From CAYOXM01 sp964407925 (GTDB taxonomy: Bacteria; Patescibacteriota; Patescibacteriia; SG8-24): a stretch of DNA of 18,550 bases. The notes beneath the pieces are model-generated. The model was given only the letters and a program-made list of their open reading frames with translations, was not told the DNA's origin and did not search any database. Below are positions 1 through 6,464 of this stretch, piece after piece; positions within the stretch are counted from its first letter, which is position 1, and each line of letters opens with the position of its first letter. The position numbers were made by a program, and so were the translations under genes. The stretch spans positions 1 through 18,550 of the forward strand of contig CAYOXM010000023.1 in the NCBI GenBank assembly GCA_964407925.1, read 5' to 3'.

Positions 1-1068
1 TCCAAGGGCAACGTCGTCGATCCGTTCGTCGCCATCGACAAGTACGGCGCCGACGTCATCCGCTACTACTTCTTCACCGTGAACCAGCCCGGCGACGCCA
101 AGCGGTTCGACGAGAAGGCGGTCGACGAGGTGACGAAGAAAGTGTTCCTCATCCTCTGGAACGTCCTTACCTATTATAAGATGTACGCCGGTGAGGGTGC
201 GGCACCGACGGAAATGCCGTCGCCGAAGCACGTGCTCGACCAGTGGATTCTGTCAGAACTTTCCGCCCTTACCGCGAAGGTCTCTTCCGGTCTCGACGCG
301 TACGACGTGGTCGATTCCGGCCGCGCCATAGGCGACTTCGTGAACGACCTCTCCACGTGGTACGTCCGCCGCAGCCGCGACCGTTTCAAGTCCGGCACGC
401 CCGAGGAGAAAGTCGAGGCGCTCGCGACGCTCGGATTCACGCTGCGGACGCTCTCCAAGCTGATGGCGCCGTTCACCCCGTTCCTCGCGGACGCCTTATA
501 TAAGGAAGTCGGCGGCGGGGAGGATTCGGTTCATCTCGACTCTTGGCCGTCGCTCGGCGCGACCGACGAGAAGCTTCGCGAGCGGATGAACGACGTCAGA
601 CGCATCGCCTCGCTCGGCCTCGAACAGCGCGCTGCGGCCGGCCTCGCCGTCCGTCAGGCGCTCGCGTCGGCGACCGCGCATTCCGCGACGCCGCTCGAGG
701 AGTGGCAGAAGGCCGTCATCGCCGAAGAACTGAACGTCCATGAGACGAAGTGGGCGAAGGCCGACGCGGTGAGCGTCGAGCTCGACACCGTACTCACACC
801 CGAACTCAAGCGCGAGGGTGCGGCCCGCGATCTCGTCCGCAACCTGAACGACCTGCGGAAGACTTCCGGCCTTACCCTCCAGGACCGCATCATCATCCGT
901 TATGAGACCGATAGCGCGTTCTGGAACGCGGTGCTCGAGGAACGCGGCAAGGAAGTGATGGCCGACACGCTCGCCGACGAGGTCGTCCGCGGCAAGGCGG
1001 ACATCGCCGAGTCCAAGGACGTCACGTTTGACGGCGAGAAGCTCTGGATGGGTATACTGAAGAAGTAA
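1..1068 (+). CDS. ileS: Isoleucyl-tRNA synthetase, C-terminal part (5' end outside window)
   Basis: Charges tRNA-Ile with isoleucine in the cytoplasm. The frame is open from base 1, so this is the last 355 residues of a larger class I synthetase. It opens with SKGNVVDP, the end of the KMSKS ATP-binding loop, so the Rossmann and editing domains lie upstream. The anticodon-binding helical domain follows, with WNVLTYYKMY and the family-typical WYVRRSRDRF. The tail has NLNDLRKTSGLTLQDRI, as in IleRS. There is no cysteine anywhere in these 355 residues, so the C-terminal zinc-binding module of the classical E. coli-type enzyme is absent; this fits the shorter-tailed type. TAA ends the gene 23 bp before ruvA on the same strand, suggesting co-transcription. 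IleRS is preferred over ValRS or LeuRS because of the WYVRRSR motif and the tail; I am confident of the family. Confidence 0.93.
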   Translation, partial: SKGNVVDPFVAIDKYGADVIRYYFFTVNQPGDAKRFDEKAVDEVTKKVFLILWNVLTYYKMYAGEGAAPTEMPSPKHVLDQWILSELSALTAKVSSGLDAYDVVDSGRAIGDFVNDLSTWYVRRSRDRFKSGTPEEKVEALATLGFTLRTLSKLMAPFTPFLADALYKEVGGGEDSVHLDSWPSLGATDEKLRERMNDVRRIASLGLEQRAAAGLAVRQALASATAHSATPLEEWQKAVIAEELNVHETKWAKADAVSVELDTVLTPELKREGAARDLVRNLNDLRKTSGLTLQDRIIIRYETDSAFWNAVLEERGKEVMADTLADEVVRGKADIAESKDVTFDGEKLWMGILKK

Positions 1069-1091
1069 ACGGTCTCACGTCGCCCCCCCCC

Positions 1092-1640
1092 ATGATCATC
1101 ACCCTCGCCGGCACGGTCACGCACAAGAACGAGCATTTCGCCGTGGTCGAGGCGTACGGCGTCGGCTACCAGGTGCACATGCACAAGGTCGCGCTCGCCG
1201 ACCTCAGGGCCGGGGAAGCAGTCCGCCTTTGGACGCACGAGCACCTCCGCGAGGACGCCCGCGACCTGTTCGGGTTCGCGACGCTCCCGGAGCACCGGCT
1301 GTTTCTGAAGCTGGTGGCAATCTCGGGCGTCGGGCCGAAGATGGCGATGAACATCCTGTCGCTCGGGAAGGTCAGGGACATCGAGACGCTCATCGAACGC
1401 GCCGACGTCGACGGGCTCACGCGCGTGCCGGGCGTCGGTAAGAAGACCGCGCAGAAGATCATACTCGAACTGAAGGGCAAACTCGCCGTGACCGAAGAGG
1501 CCGGCGGCGATTCTGAGGTCGTCTCCGCGCTCGTGAACCTCGGTTATGCCCGCGAACGGGCACGCGAAGCGGTTGCGGCGACGGGCGACGGCGCTGTCGA
1601 AGACCGGCTGCGCGCCGCGCTCCGCCAACTTGGGCGATAA
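1092..1640 (+). CDS. ruvA: Holliday junction branch migration protein RuvA
   Basis: RuvA binds four-way DNA junctions as a tetramer and loads the RuvB motor during recombinational repair. The 182-residue length is close to the usual 190-200. Domain I (about 1-62) is an OB-fold starting MIITLAGTV with the typical GVGYQVH strand. Domain II (about 65-135) carries two helix-hairpin-helix motifs, ISGVGPKMA and VPGVGKKTAQKIILELKGKL, which contact the junction backbone. A short linker (TEEAGGDS) leads to domain III (about 142-182), the RuvB-contacting bundle with ALVNLGYARERAREAV. The start codon follows a run of nine C and has no Shine-Dalgarno sequence. The gene sits 23 bp after ileS and probably shares its transcript. 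ruvB and ruvC are not in the window. Confidence 0.96.
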   Translation: MIITLAGTVTHKNEHFAVVEAYGVGYQVHMHKVALADLRAGEAVRLWTHEHLREDARDLFGFATLPEHRLFLKLVAISGVGPKMAMNILSLGKVRDIETLIERADVDGLTRVPGVGKKTAQKIILELKGKLAVTEEAGGDSEVVSALVNLGYARERAREAVAATGDGAVEDRLRAALRQLGR

Positions 1641-1717
1641 GGTTCAGAGCTGAGAGCTTCGGAGGTTAGAGCGCGCATTTCACCTCTACCCTCTGAACCT
1701 CTACCCTTTGAACCTCG
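1641..1717 (+). repeat. Intergenic direct and inverted repeat cluster before the FemABX gene
   Basis: The ruvA-FemABX gap is built from short related words. Two 15-base direct copies, CCTCTACCCTCTGAA (1683-1697) and CCTCTACCCTTTGAA (1698-1712), are followed by a third start, CCTCG. On the other side, GGTTCAGAG (1641-1649) is an exact inverted copy of CTCTGAACC (1691-1699), and GAGGTTAGAG pairs with CTCTACCCTC with one mismatch. The RNA could fold into a long imperfect hairpin that ends just before the FemABX start. No T-tract follows, so it is not a standard terminator. The function is unknown: it may be a short interspersed repeat or a leader structure. Confidence 0.6.
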
Positions 1718-2806
1718 ATGCTGAACCACGTCACCAGGAACGAAGAGCAATGGGACGCCTTTACGCTCGCGCATGGAGGCGGCTTTTTGCAGTCTTGGGG
1801 GTGGTCGCACTTCCAGGAGGCGCTGGGCCGCGAGACGTACCGCCTCCGCATCGACGCGCCCGGCGACAAGGGCCGGGACAGCGGGCACGAGGACACGGTA
1901 TGCCAGGCGCTCGTCGTTTTTCATCCGCTGCCGTTCGGACGGAAGTACGCGTACGTGCCGCGCGGCCCCGTCGTGAACCTGCGGTCGACGGCCATTCCCG
2001 ACGCGGGCCGCATCAACCTCGAGACGTGCATTGAGACGCTGCGCGAGACCGCTCGCAGGAACGGCGCGATTTTCACGCGGGTCGAATGGCCGTACGACCG
2101 CGCCGCGTCGCCGGTCGAGCCGCAGGACCTCGACCGATGGGGGTTCGTGCAGGTCAAATCGGTCCAGCCGGCCGATACCGTCATCGTCGACCTGACGAGG
2201 GACGAGGACGCGCTCCTCGCGGCGATGCATCAGAAGACGCGGTATAATGTCCGGCTCGCGGAGAGGCATGGCGTGACGGTCCGCGAGGCGGGTCAGGGAA
2301 ACGCGCAGACGCTCAAGAACGACCTCGACGTCTTTTGGCGCATGCTCGACGAGACGGCCGAGCGCGATCGTTTCCATACGCACGAGAAGGCCTATTACGA
2401 GACGATGTTCGATCAGTTGTCGCCGAAGAAGCGCGTCGGCCTGCTCGACGTGAAGTTGCTTTTCGCCGAATACCAGGGAGAGGCGGTCGCGGCGTGCCTG
2501 CTCGGCCGTTTCGGCGACACCGTGACGTACCTGCACGGAGCGAGCATCGCGAAGCATCGGAACGTGATGGCGCCGTTTTACCTCCATTGGGCGGCGATGC
2601 GCGAGGCGAAGCGCGACGGTTTCAAGAAGTACGATTTCTGGGGCGTCGCTCCGGACGACGATGCGGAACACCCGTGGGCGGGCATCACGCGGTTCAAGAC
2701 CGGTTTCGGCGGCAGCCGCGTCGGTTACCTCGGGGCGTGGGAGTTGCCAGCCGACCCCCTTTGGTATACCCTCTACCGGTACGCAAAACGGTTTAAGAAT
2801 GTGTAG
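1718..2806 (+). CDS. FemABX-family peptidoglycan interpeptide-bridge aminoacyltransferase
   Basis: FemABX enzymes add amino acids from aminoacyl-tRNA to the lysine or diaminopimelate side chain of lipid-linked peptidoglycan precursors, at the inner face of the membrane. The 362-residue length fits the single-unit FemX/FmhB type. The fold is two GNAT-like halves. The first carries GGGFLQSWGWSHFQEALG (about 20-37) and KYAYVPRGPVV. The second carries the family-typical KTRYNVRLAERHGV (about 173-186), a FRAME-like VAACLLGRF-TVTYLHGAS stretch, and YDFWGVAPDDD-HPWAGITRFKTGFGG near the C-terminus. The coiled-coil arm that some FemA proteins use for tRNA binding is not evident. There is no Shine-Dalgarno before ATG 1718; a repeat cluster sits there instead. 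The added residue cannot be told from sequence. A FemX-like transferase acting on another acceptor is possible. Confidence 0.9.
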   Translation: MLNHVTRNEEQWDAFTLAHGGGFLQSWGWSHFQEALGRETYRLRIDAPGDKGRDSGHEDTVCQALVVFHPLPFGRKYAYVPRGPVVNLRSTAIPDAGRINLETCIETLRETARRNGAIFTRVEWPYDRAASPVEPQDLDRWGFVQVKSVQPADTVIVDLTRDEDALLAAMHQKTRYNVRLAERHGVTVREAGQGNAQTLKNDLDVFWRMLDETAERDRFHTHEKAYYETMFDQLSPKKRVGLLDVKLLFAEYQGEAVAACLLGRFGDTVTYLHGASIAKHRNVMAPFYLHWAAMREAKRDGFKKYDFWGVAPDDDAEHPWAGITRFKTGFGGSRVGYLGAWELPADPLWYTLYRYAKRFKNV

Positions 2807-2830
2807 GTGATTTGGGAGAAAAAGTGACGT

Positions 2831-2905
2831 GCATCCGTAGTTCAACGGATAGAATGCGGGCCTCCGAAGCCTGAGATCTAAGTTCGATTCTTAGCGGATG
2901 CACCA
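2831..2905 (+). tRNA. tRNA-Arg, anticodon CCG, CCA end encoded
   Basis: A full cloverleaf is visible. The 7-bp acceptor stem pairs GCATCCG with CGGATGC. The D-arm is GTTC/GAAT around AACGGATA. The 5-bp anticodon stem CGGGC/GCCTG closes the loop CTCCGAA, so the anticodon is CCG, reading CGG arginine codons. The variable loop is short, and the T-arm is CTAAG/CTTAG with loop TTCGATT. Discriminator A is followed by a genomically encoded CCA (2903-2905). It starts 24 bp after the FemABX stop and is followed at once by a hairpin terminator, so it may be processed from the ileS-ruvA-FemABX transcript or have its own start. No convincing promoter was seen between the two genes. Confidence 0.97.
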
Positions 2906-2911
2906 GAAAGG

Positions 2912-2936
2912 ACCGGTCTCTTCGACCGGTTTTTTC
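2912..2936 (+). terminator. Rho-independent terminator after tRNA-Arg
   Basis: A perfect 7-bp stem, ACCGGTC/GACCGGT with loop TCTTC, is followed by six T. It lies seven bases after the encoded CCA and ends the tRNA (and probably upstream) transcript. Confidence 0.9.
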
Positions 2937-2939
2937 TTA

Positions 2940-3033
2940 TGTTCAACGGATATGACGCGGTCATGCGCCTTGCGGCGAAGGGAAACATCTTAGGTCCGGA
3001 CGCCGGAGGCGTCCGGATAACGCGGGCGCACCA
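2940..3033 (+). pseudogene. Decayed copy of the neighbouring tRNA-Arg unit
   Basis: GTTCAACGGATA (2941-2952) is identical to the D-arm of the intact tRNA-Arg. The stretch ends with GCACCA (3028-3033), then a near-copy of the spacer and terminator that follow the real tRNA. The same order (D-arm word, GCACCA, A-rich spacer, ACCG hairpin, T-run) argues for an old tandem duplication. The middle is not tRNA-like: no 5' acceptor strand matches, the TTCGA T-loop is missing, and two perfect hairpins (ATGAC/GTCAT at 2952-2964 and the 10-bp one at 2995-3017) fill it. It cannot make a normal tRNA. It could be a remnant with an inserted palindrome, or a small structured RNA built from tRNA parts. Confidence 0.5.
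2995..3017 (+). repeat. Perfect 10-bp GC-rich palindrome inside the tRNA remnant
   Basis: TCCGGACGCC and GGCGTCCGGA are exact reverse complements around the three-base loop GGA. No T-run follows, so it is not a terminator. It looks like a small REP-like palindrome placed where the T-arm of the decayed tRNA should be. Confidence 0.7.
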
Positions 3034-3040
3034 CAAAAGG

Positions 3041-3063
3041 ACCGATCGACTGACCGGTTTTTT
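3041..3063 (+). terminator. Degenerate second terminator, copy of the tRNA-Arg one
   Basis: ACCGATC/GACCGGT forms a 7-bp stem with one A-C mismatch around GACT, followed by six T. It corresponds base for base to the perfect stem at 2912-2930 with one substitution, supporting duplication of the tRNA-terminator unit. It is probably weaker than the first copy. Confidence 0.6.
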
Positions 3064-3122
3064 GTTTCAGATAAGGCAGAGTTATTTGGCTAATTTTAGA
3101 TAAAAAATGACACATGACAACC

Positions 3123-3151
3123 TTGACAAAAGCGCCATTTTATGCTATAGT
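3123..3151 (+). promoter_or_regulatory. Near-consensus sigma-70 promoter with extended -10
   Basis: TTGACA (3123-3128) matches the -35 consensus exactly. A 17-base spacer leads to TATAGT (3146-3151), preceded by TGC, giving the TGn extended -10. The predicted transcription start near 3158 lies downstream of the ATG at 3107 and upstream of the one at 3212, which supports the later start codon. This is the best promoter in the window. Confidence 0.85.
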
Positions 3152-3199
3152 AGGACGTTGATGAAACAAGCCATCAACACCGTACATTCCACCCGCATC

Positions 3200-3205
3200 G
3201 GAGGA
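3200..3205 (+). promoter_or_regulatory. Shine-Dalgarno that fixes the start at 3212
   Basis: GGAGGA lies six bases before ATG 3212. Neither in-frame upstream ATG (3107 and 3161) has a comparable sequence before it. Confidence 0.8.
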
Positions 3206-3211
3206 CACCCA

Positions 3212-3874
3212 ATGAAGAACAAGAGCGACACGACCCCGTCTTTCACCTTCGAAATCCGCCCCATCATCCTGATCGCCATGCTGCTCGGCACGTTCGTCGC
3301 CGGCTACATGACGTCCTGCAACCAGCACATCGGGCGCGACAAGAAGGACGGGGCGAACGCTCCCACCTCCACGTCCGCCTCCGTCGAAGCCCCCGCTCCC
3401 GCCACCGCCGCACCGGCGGCCCCCGTGCTGCTCGTGCCCTCCGAGGCACGCGCGTCCACGTGGATGAACCGCGGCAGCGAAGTGCATCCCGCGAAGGGTG
3501 CCTTCGACGGCGACTTCTCCACCAACTGGACGGAGAATCACGCCGGCCGCGGCGAAGGGCAGTGGGTCGAGGCGGTCTACGCTTCGCCCGTCCGCGTCAC
3601 GGAGGTCGTCGTCGCCACCGGCATCGTCGGCGGCTGCGGCAACCAGGAGAGCCCGTGGTTCGAGAAGAACTCGCGCCTCAAGACTTTCCGCATCGTCCTC
3701 TCGGACGGCACGGAAATCAAGGCGAGCGCCGCCGACGGAGAGCGCTGCGTGATCGTTCCGGTCCCCGCCAAGGAGACGAAGAGCGTGAAGCTCGTCGTCG
3801 ACACGGTGTGGCCGGGATCCGCGTACCGCGACCTCGGCATCGCCGAGATCAAGGTCATGGGCACGAAGTCCTGA
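3212..3874 (+). CDS. Membrane-anchored protein with discoidin-like (NADase-type) glycan-binding domain
   Basis: A predicted exterior protein of 220 residues. Residues 1-16 are cytoplasmic. A hydrophobic segment at about 17-33 (RPIILIAMLLGTFVAGY) is a membrane anchor or uncleaved signal. A cysteine at 36 follows, but MTSC is a poor lipobox. Residues about 45-75 form an Ala/Pro/Thr-rich linker. Residues about 78-217 form a jelly-roll domain with the hallmarks of discoidin / NADase-type glycan-binding modules: ARASTW, AFDGDFSTNWTEN, GEGQWVEAVY, NSRLKTFRIVLSDG, and YRDLGIAEIKV. Such domains bind sugars at cell surfaces. C142 and C179 could form a disulfide. The start is set by the GGAGGA and the promoter position. 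The gene is monocistronic, with its own promoter and terminator. The family is fairly sure; the ligand is unknown. Confidence 0.8.
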   Translation: MKNKSDTTPSFTFEIRPIILIAMLLGTFVAGYMTSCNQHIGRDKKDGANAPTSTSASVEAPAPATAAPAAPVLLVPSEARASTWMNRGSEVHPAKGAFDGDFSTNWTENHAGRGEGQWVEAVYASPVRVTEVVVATGIVGGCGNQESPWFEKNSRLKTFRIVLSDGTEIKASAADGERCVIVPVPAKETKSVKLVVDTVWPGSAYRDLGIAEIKVMGTKS

Positions 3875-3900
3875 TCCGCAGCGGCATCCGCCGCACTTCG

Positions 3901-3934
3901 AAAAAGGCCTTCCCGCTTGGGAGGGCCATTTTTC
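3901..3934 (+). terminator. Rho-independent terminator after the glycan-binding protein gene
   Basis: GGCCTTCCC (3906-3914) pairs with GGGAGGGCC (3919-3927), a 9-bp stem with one G-T pair and loop GCTT. It is preceded by five A and followed by ATTTTT. Confidence 0.9.
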
Positions 3935-4017
3935 GTTTCCGTTGACCGGCAGCGTCGCCTGCCGTACCGTTGGTCTGAGATTGCCCTTTGATTCCGAAAC
4001 CGAAGGAGAACCGAGCG

Positions 4018-4500
4018 ATGTCCTGGCTCGAAGGAAAGTCGGCGGCGTATCGCCGCGCGTACAGGAAGTATCAGAAGGTCGTGGGCAGGGTGGGCGACGT
4101 CGTCCGCGCCGCGGCCCGCGCTTCCGGCCTGCCGGCCGAACCCGCGTTCGCGGAGAATTTCCAAGGTATCGAGATCCCGTTGAAGCGGGACGAAACGGGC
4201 GCATCGACGATCGTCGTAACGTTTTCCTTCGGGCGTCCGCCGCGGCTCGCGAAGACCGTCGAGGTCAAGGTGAGCGTCTTCGTGGAGAACAGTCCGCGCC
4301 GCAAGGACCGGTCTGACCGGGTGAGCGATTCCGAAGTCGTCGTGACCGGACGGTTTCCCCTCGGCAGGATTCCGGCGGCATGGTTCGCGAACGCCTTCAG
4401 GGATGCCGCGGTCCGCGCCGCCGCGCTCTGCACGCCGGAAAATTTCGGCCGTCTGCTCGCCAAACTGGCGGAGGCCGACCCGAAGAAAAAGCGCCGGTAA
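4018..4500 (+). CDS. Hypothetical protein, 160 residues, unrecognised
   Basis: I do not recognise this gene. ATG 4018 is chosen over the in-frame 3988 because AAGGAG (4003-4008) lies nine bases before it. The N-terminus is basic and probably helical (AAYRRAYRKYQKVVGRVGDVV). A middle part of alternating hydrophobic residues (STIVVTFSFG, KTVEVKVSVFVEN, SEVVVTGRFPLG) suggests a beta-sheet. A C-terminal amphipathic helix (AWFANAFRDAAVRAAALC) ends in a basic tail, KKKRR. There is no signal peptide or membrane segment, so it is probably cytoplasmic. Flanking terminators make it monocistronic. A weak promoter is possible (TTGACC at 3942, 17-base spacer, TACCGT). The basic ends could bind nucleic acid, but no family motif supports that. 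Confidence 0.75.
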   Translation: MSWLEGKSAAYRRAYRKYQKVVGRVGDVVRAAARASGLPAEPAFAENFQGIEIPLKRDETGASTIVVTFSFGRPPRLAKTVEVKVSVFVENSPRRKDRSDRVSDSEVVVTGRFPLGRIPAAWFANAFRDAAVRAAALCTPENFGRLLAKLAEADPKKKRR

Positions 4501-4513
4501 CGTCTTCGAAAAC

Positions 4514-4549
4514 AAAACCGGTCCGACGTCACGTCGGACCGGTTTTTTC
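4514..4549. terminator. Strong bidirectional terminator between convergent genes
   Basis: A perfect 12-bp stem, ACCGGTCCGACG/CGTCGGACCGGT with loop TCA, is flanked by A-rich sequence on the left and six T on the right. It therefore terminates on both strands. It closes the 160-residue gene on the plus strand and the GT-DUF4012-DUF11 operon on the minus strand, whose last stop codon is at 4560. Confidence 0.93.
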
Positions 4550-4559
4550 ATTGCGTCTC

Positions 4560-6443
4560 CTACTGCACCCTGCCTTTTCCCGCCGCGTTCTCGTCGCCTT
4601 CGAGCGCGGTCGACAGCGGCGACTGGGAGAGGAGGAACGACGTTCCGGTGTTCTTGTCCGTCGCTTCGAAGATCGAGGCGTCGATGAGCGTGGGGATGCG
4701 GCCCTTCTGCTCCTCGGTCGGGGTGATGGTGAGGTCGAACGTGACGGTGAGCTTGCGGATCGTCGTGGGGAGCCAGTTCAGCGTCCAGATCATCTTCTCC
4801 GCCGCCGCGTCGAAGCGCAGGTCGCCGGCATCGACGCTCGACGTGCCGTTCCATACGACGTTCGGCGGCAGCTTCGCCGAGAGCTTGAGGTCGCTCAGCT
4901 CGTGGAGCCCGTTCTCGACCGTCCAGTAGGCGCGGTACGTCGTCGCCTTGCCGACCTCGGGCGGGAGCGGTCCGGAGCCGACGGGAATGTCGTCCTCGTT
5001 GAAGTAGCGCGCCGCCGCGCCGAGCTTGGTGTCGCTGCCAATCTTGGCGACGATCGGCGAGGTTTTGGCGGCGCGCTTCACGTCGTCCCCGTCGATGCGC
5101 GCGACCTCGGCCTCGAGCCAGCTCGTGACTTGGTAGTTCGCGTCCTTCACGTCGGCAAGCGGTTCGGCGATCACGGGCAGTTCGAAGTCGAGCGTGCCTT
5201 CCTCGCCCGCGGCGATTTTCGCGAGCGACGGGATCTGCCGTTTCGTCCACGTGATCCGGTTTCCCTCGCGGACGCCTTTGGCCCGGTCCTTGAGGCCGTT
5301 CCACAGGAGCAGTTTGCCTTCGGGCAGCGTCTCAAACACGGCGGCGAGCGTCACGTCCTCAATGGTCACGTTTCCGGTGTTCTTGTACGTGACGGCGTAG
5401 CGGAGCGTGTCGCCGAAGCGGATAGCCTGGCTGTCCGCCTTGCCGTTCAGGATGAGCGCGGTGACGAGGTCGCCTTTCAGCACGTCGGCCGCCGCGACCG
5501 TTTCGGTCTGCAGCTCGAACTGCTCGTCCGCGTCGATGAAGCCGACGAGCCCCTTGAGCTCCTGCCGGCCTTCCGCGCTCGAGGCGAACGTTCCCGTCAC
5601 CTTCACCGTTCCCTTGCCGTCGGCAGGCAGCGACGCGATGACCCACTCGCGGTTGGCGTTCTCGACCGATGACGGCTCGGACGATTCGGGGATGAACGAT
5701 TCGGGCCAGGCGGCGCGGAGGCGGACGTCCTCGAAAGCGTTCGGCGATTCGTTGCGGTAGTCGAAGGTAACGGTCACCTTGTCGCCGGGGAGGACTTTCG
5801 TGGGCGCGCCGACGTCGAGGCCGAGCACGGAGTCGGTCACCTTCACGGTGCGGGTCGCCACCTTCTGGAATTCGGAATTGAAATCGGCGGGCCGGTACGT
5901 GAGGATCGCCTGCACGTCGAGTTCCTTATCCTTCGGCGCGAGGTACACCCCGTCGATGGTGACCATGCCTTCCTTGCCGGGGGCGATGGAGCCGATGCTC
6001 CACGAGTTCCCTTCGGACGCGGGTTCGATTTTCTGCACGCGGAAGGATTTCGGCAGGCGCACTTCGACGGCGGCGGTGCCGAGTGCGACCTGTTCGGCGT
6101 TCTTCCAGCGAACCACGTACGTCACGAGCGCGCCGCTACGCACTTCTCCCGTGCCTTCGATCGACAGTTCGACGCCCTCGCCGTCGAATTTCTCGCCGGC
6201 CGGCGAGAAGAAGAAAAATCCCGCCCACGAGACCGCGGCGAGCGCGGCGAAGAAGACGGACAGAGCGACGAGGAGGCGCTTCGCCGTCGAGTGCCGCGCC
6301 TGGTCGAGGCGCGTCATGTCGCGCTTCGGCACCCCCGACTGGTCGTCGTAGATGCTGTGCAGCTCGCTTTCGAGCTCTTGCTCGTGCTGCTGCGGCGTCA
6401 TGCCGTTCGGGGGCGTTGCGGGTTTTTTCGGTTTCGGATGCAT
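4560..6443 (-). CDS. Single-pass membrane protein with four DUF11-like Ig-fold repeats
   Basis: A predicted surface protein of 627 residues. About 55 cytoplasmic residues include a Pro/Lys-rich start and an acidic-Gln stretch. They are followed by one membrane helix at about 57-80 (LLVALSVFFAALAAVSWAGFFFF) and a long exterior part. Four repeats have the DUF11 / conserved-repeat pattern of 'G-x-x-x-x-Y-x-x-x-x-x-N ... L-P-x-x-F': about 102-133 (TYVVRWKNAEQ), 219-250 (TVTFDYRNESP), 343-375 (RYAVTYKNTGN) and 497-530 (TYRAYWTVENG). Each begins a domain of roughly 110-150 residues. There is no sorting motif or catalytic residue, so a structural or adhesive role is likely. It is the last gene of the operon, 21 bp after DUF4012, with no Shine-Dalgarno. 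Translation may depend on upstream ribosomes. The repeat assignment is good; the function is unknown. Confidence 0.82.
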   Translation of the reverse strand: MHPKPKKPATPPNGMTPQQHEQELESELHSIYDDQSGVPKRDMTRLDQARHSTAKRLLVALSVFFAALAAVSWAGFFFFSPAGEKFDGEGVELSIEGTGEVRSGALVTYVVRWKNAEQVALGTAAVEVRLPKSFRVQKIEPASEGNSWSIGSIAPGKEGMVTIDGVYLAPKDKELDVQAILTYRPADFNSEFQKVATRTVKVTDSVLGLDVGAPTKVLPGDKVTVTFDYRNESPNAFEDVRLRAAWPESFIPESSEPSSVENANREWVIASLPADGKGTVKVTGTFASSAEGRQELKGLVGFIDADEQFELQTETVAAADVLKGDLVTALILNGKADSQAIRFGDTLRYAVTYKNTGNVTIEDVTLAAVFETLPEGKLLLWNGLKDRAKGVREGNRITWTKRQIPSLAKIAAGEEGTLDFELPVIAEPLADVKDANYQVTSWLEAEVARIDGDDVKRAAKTSPIVAKIGSDTKLGAAARYFNEDDIPVGSGPLPPEVGKATTYRAYWTVENGLHELSDLKLSAKLPPNVVWNGTSSVDAGDLRFDAAAEKMIWTLNWLPTTIRKLTVTFDLTITPTEEQKGRIPTLIDASIFEATDKNTGTSFLLSQSPLSTALEGDENAAGKGRVQ

Positions 6444-6464
6444 GGCGTCGTGCGTGATGGCGAA

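Noticed and set aside
1544..2845. 433-residue minus-strand ORF over the FemABX gene
   Set aside because: It is antisense to a clear FemABX coding region, with Arg/His/Val-biased composition typical of a GC-rich shadow frame.
3107..3211. Upstream start (ATG 3107) for the glycan-binding protein
   Set aside because: The near-consensus promoter lies inside this stretch, so the transcript would start after that ATG. GGAGGA supports 3212.
3577..5304. 575-residue minus-strand ORF
   Set aside because: It crosses three transcription units and two terminators, has shadow-like Arg-rich composition and shows no domain.
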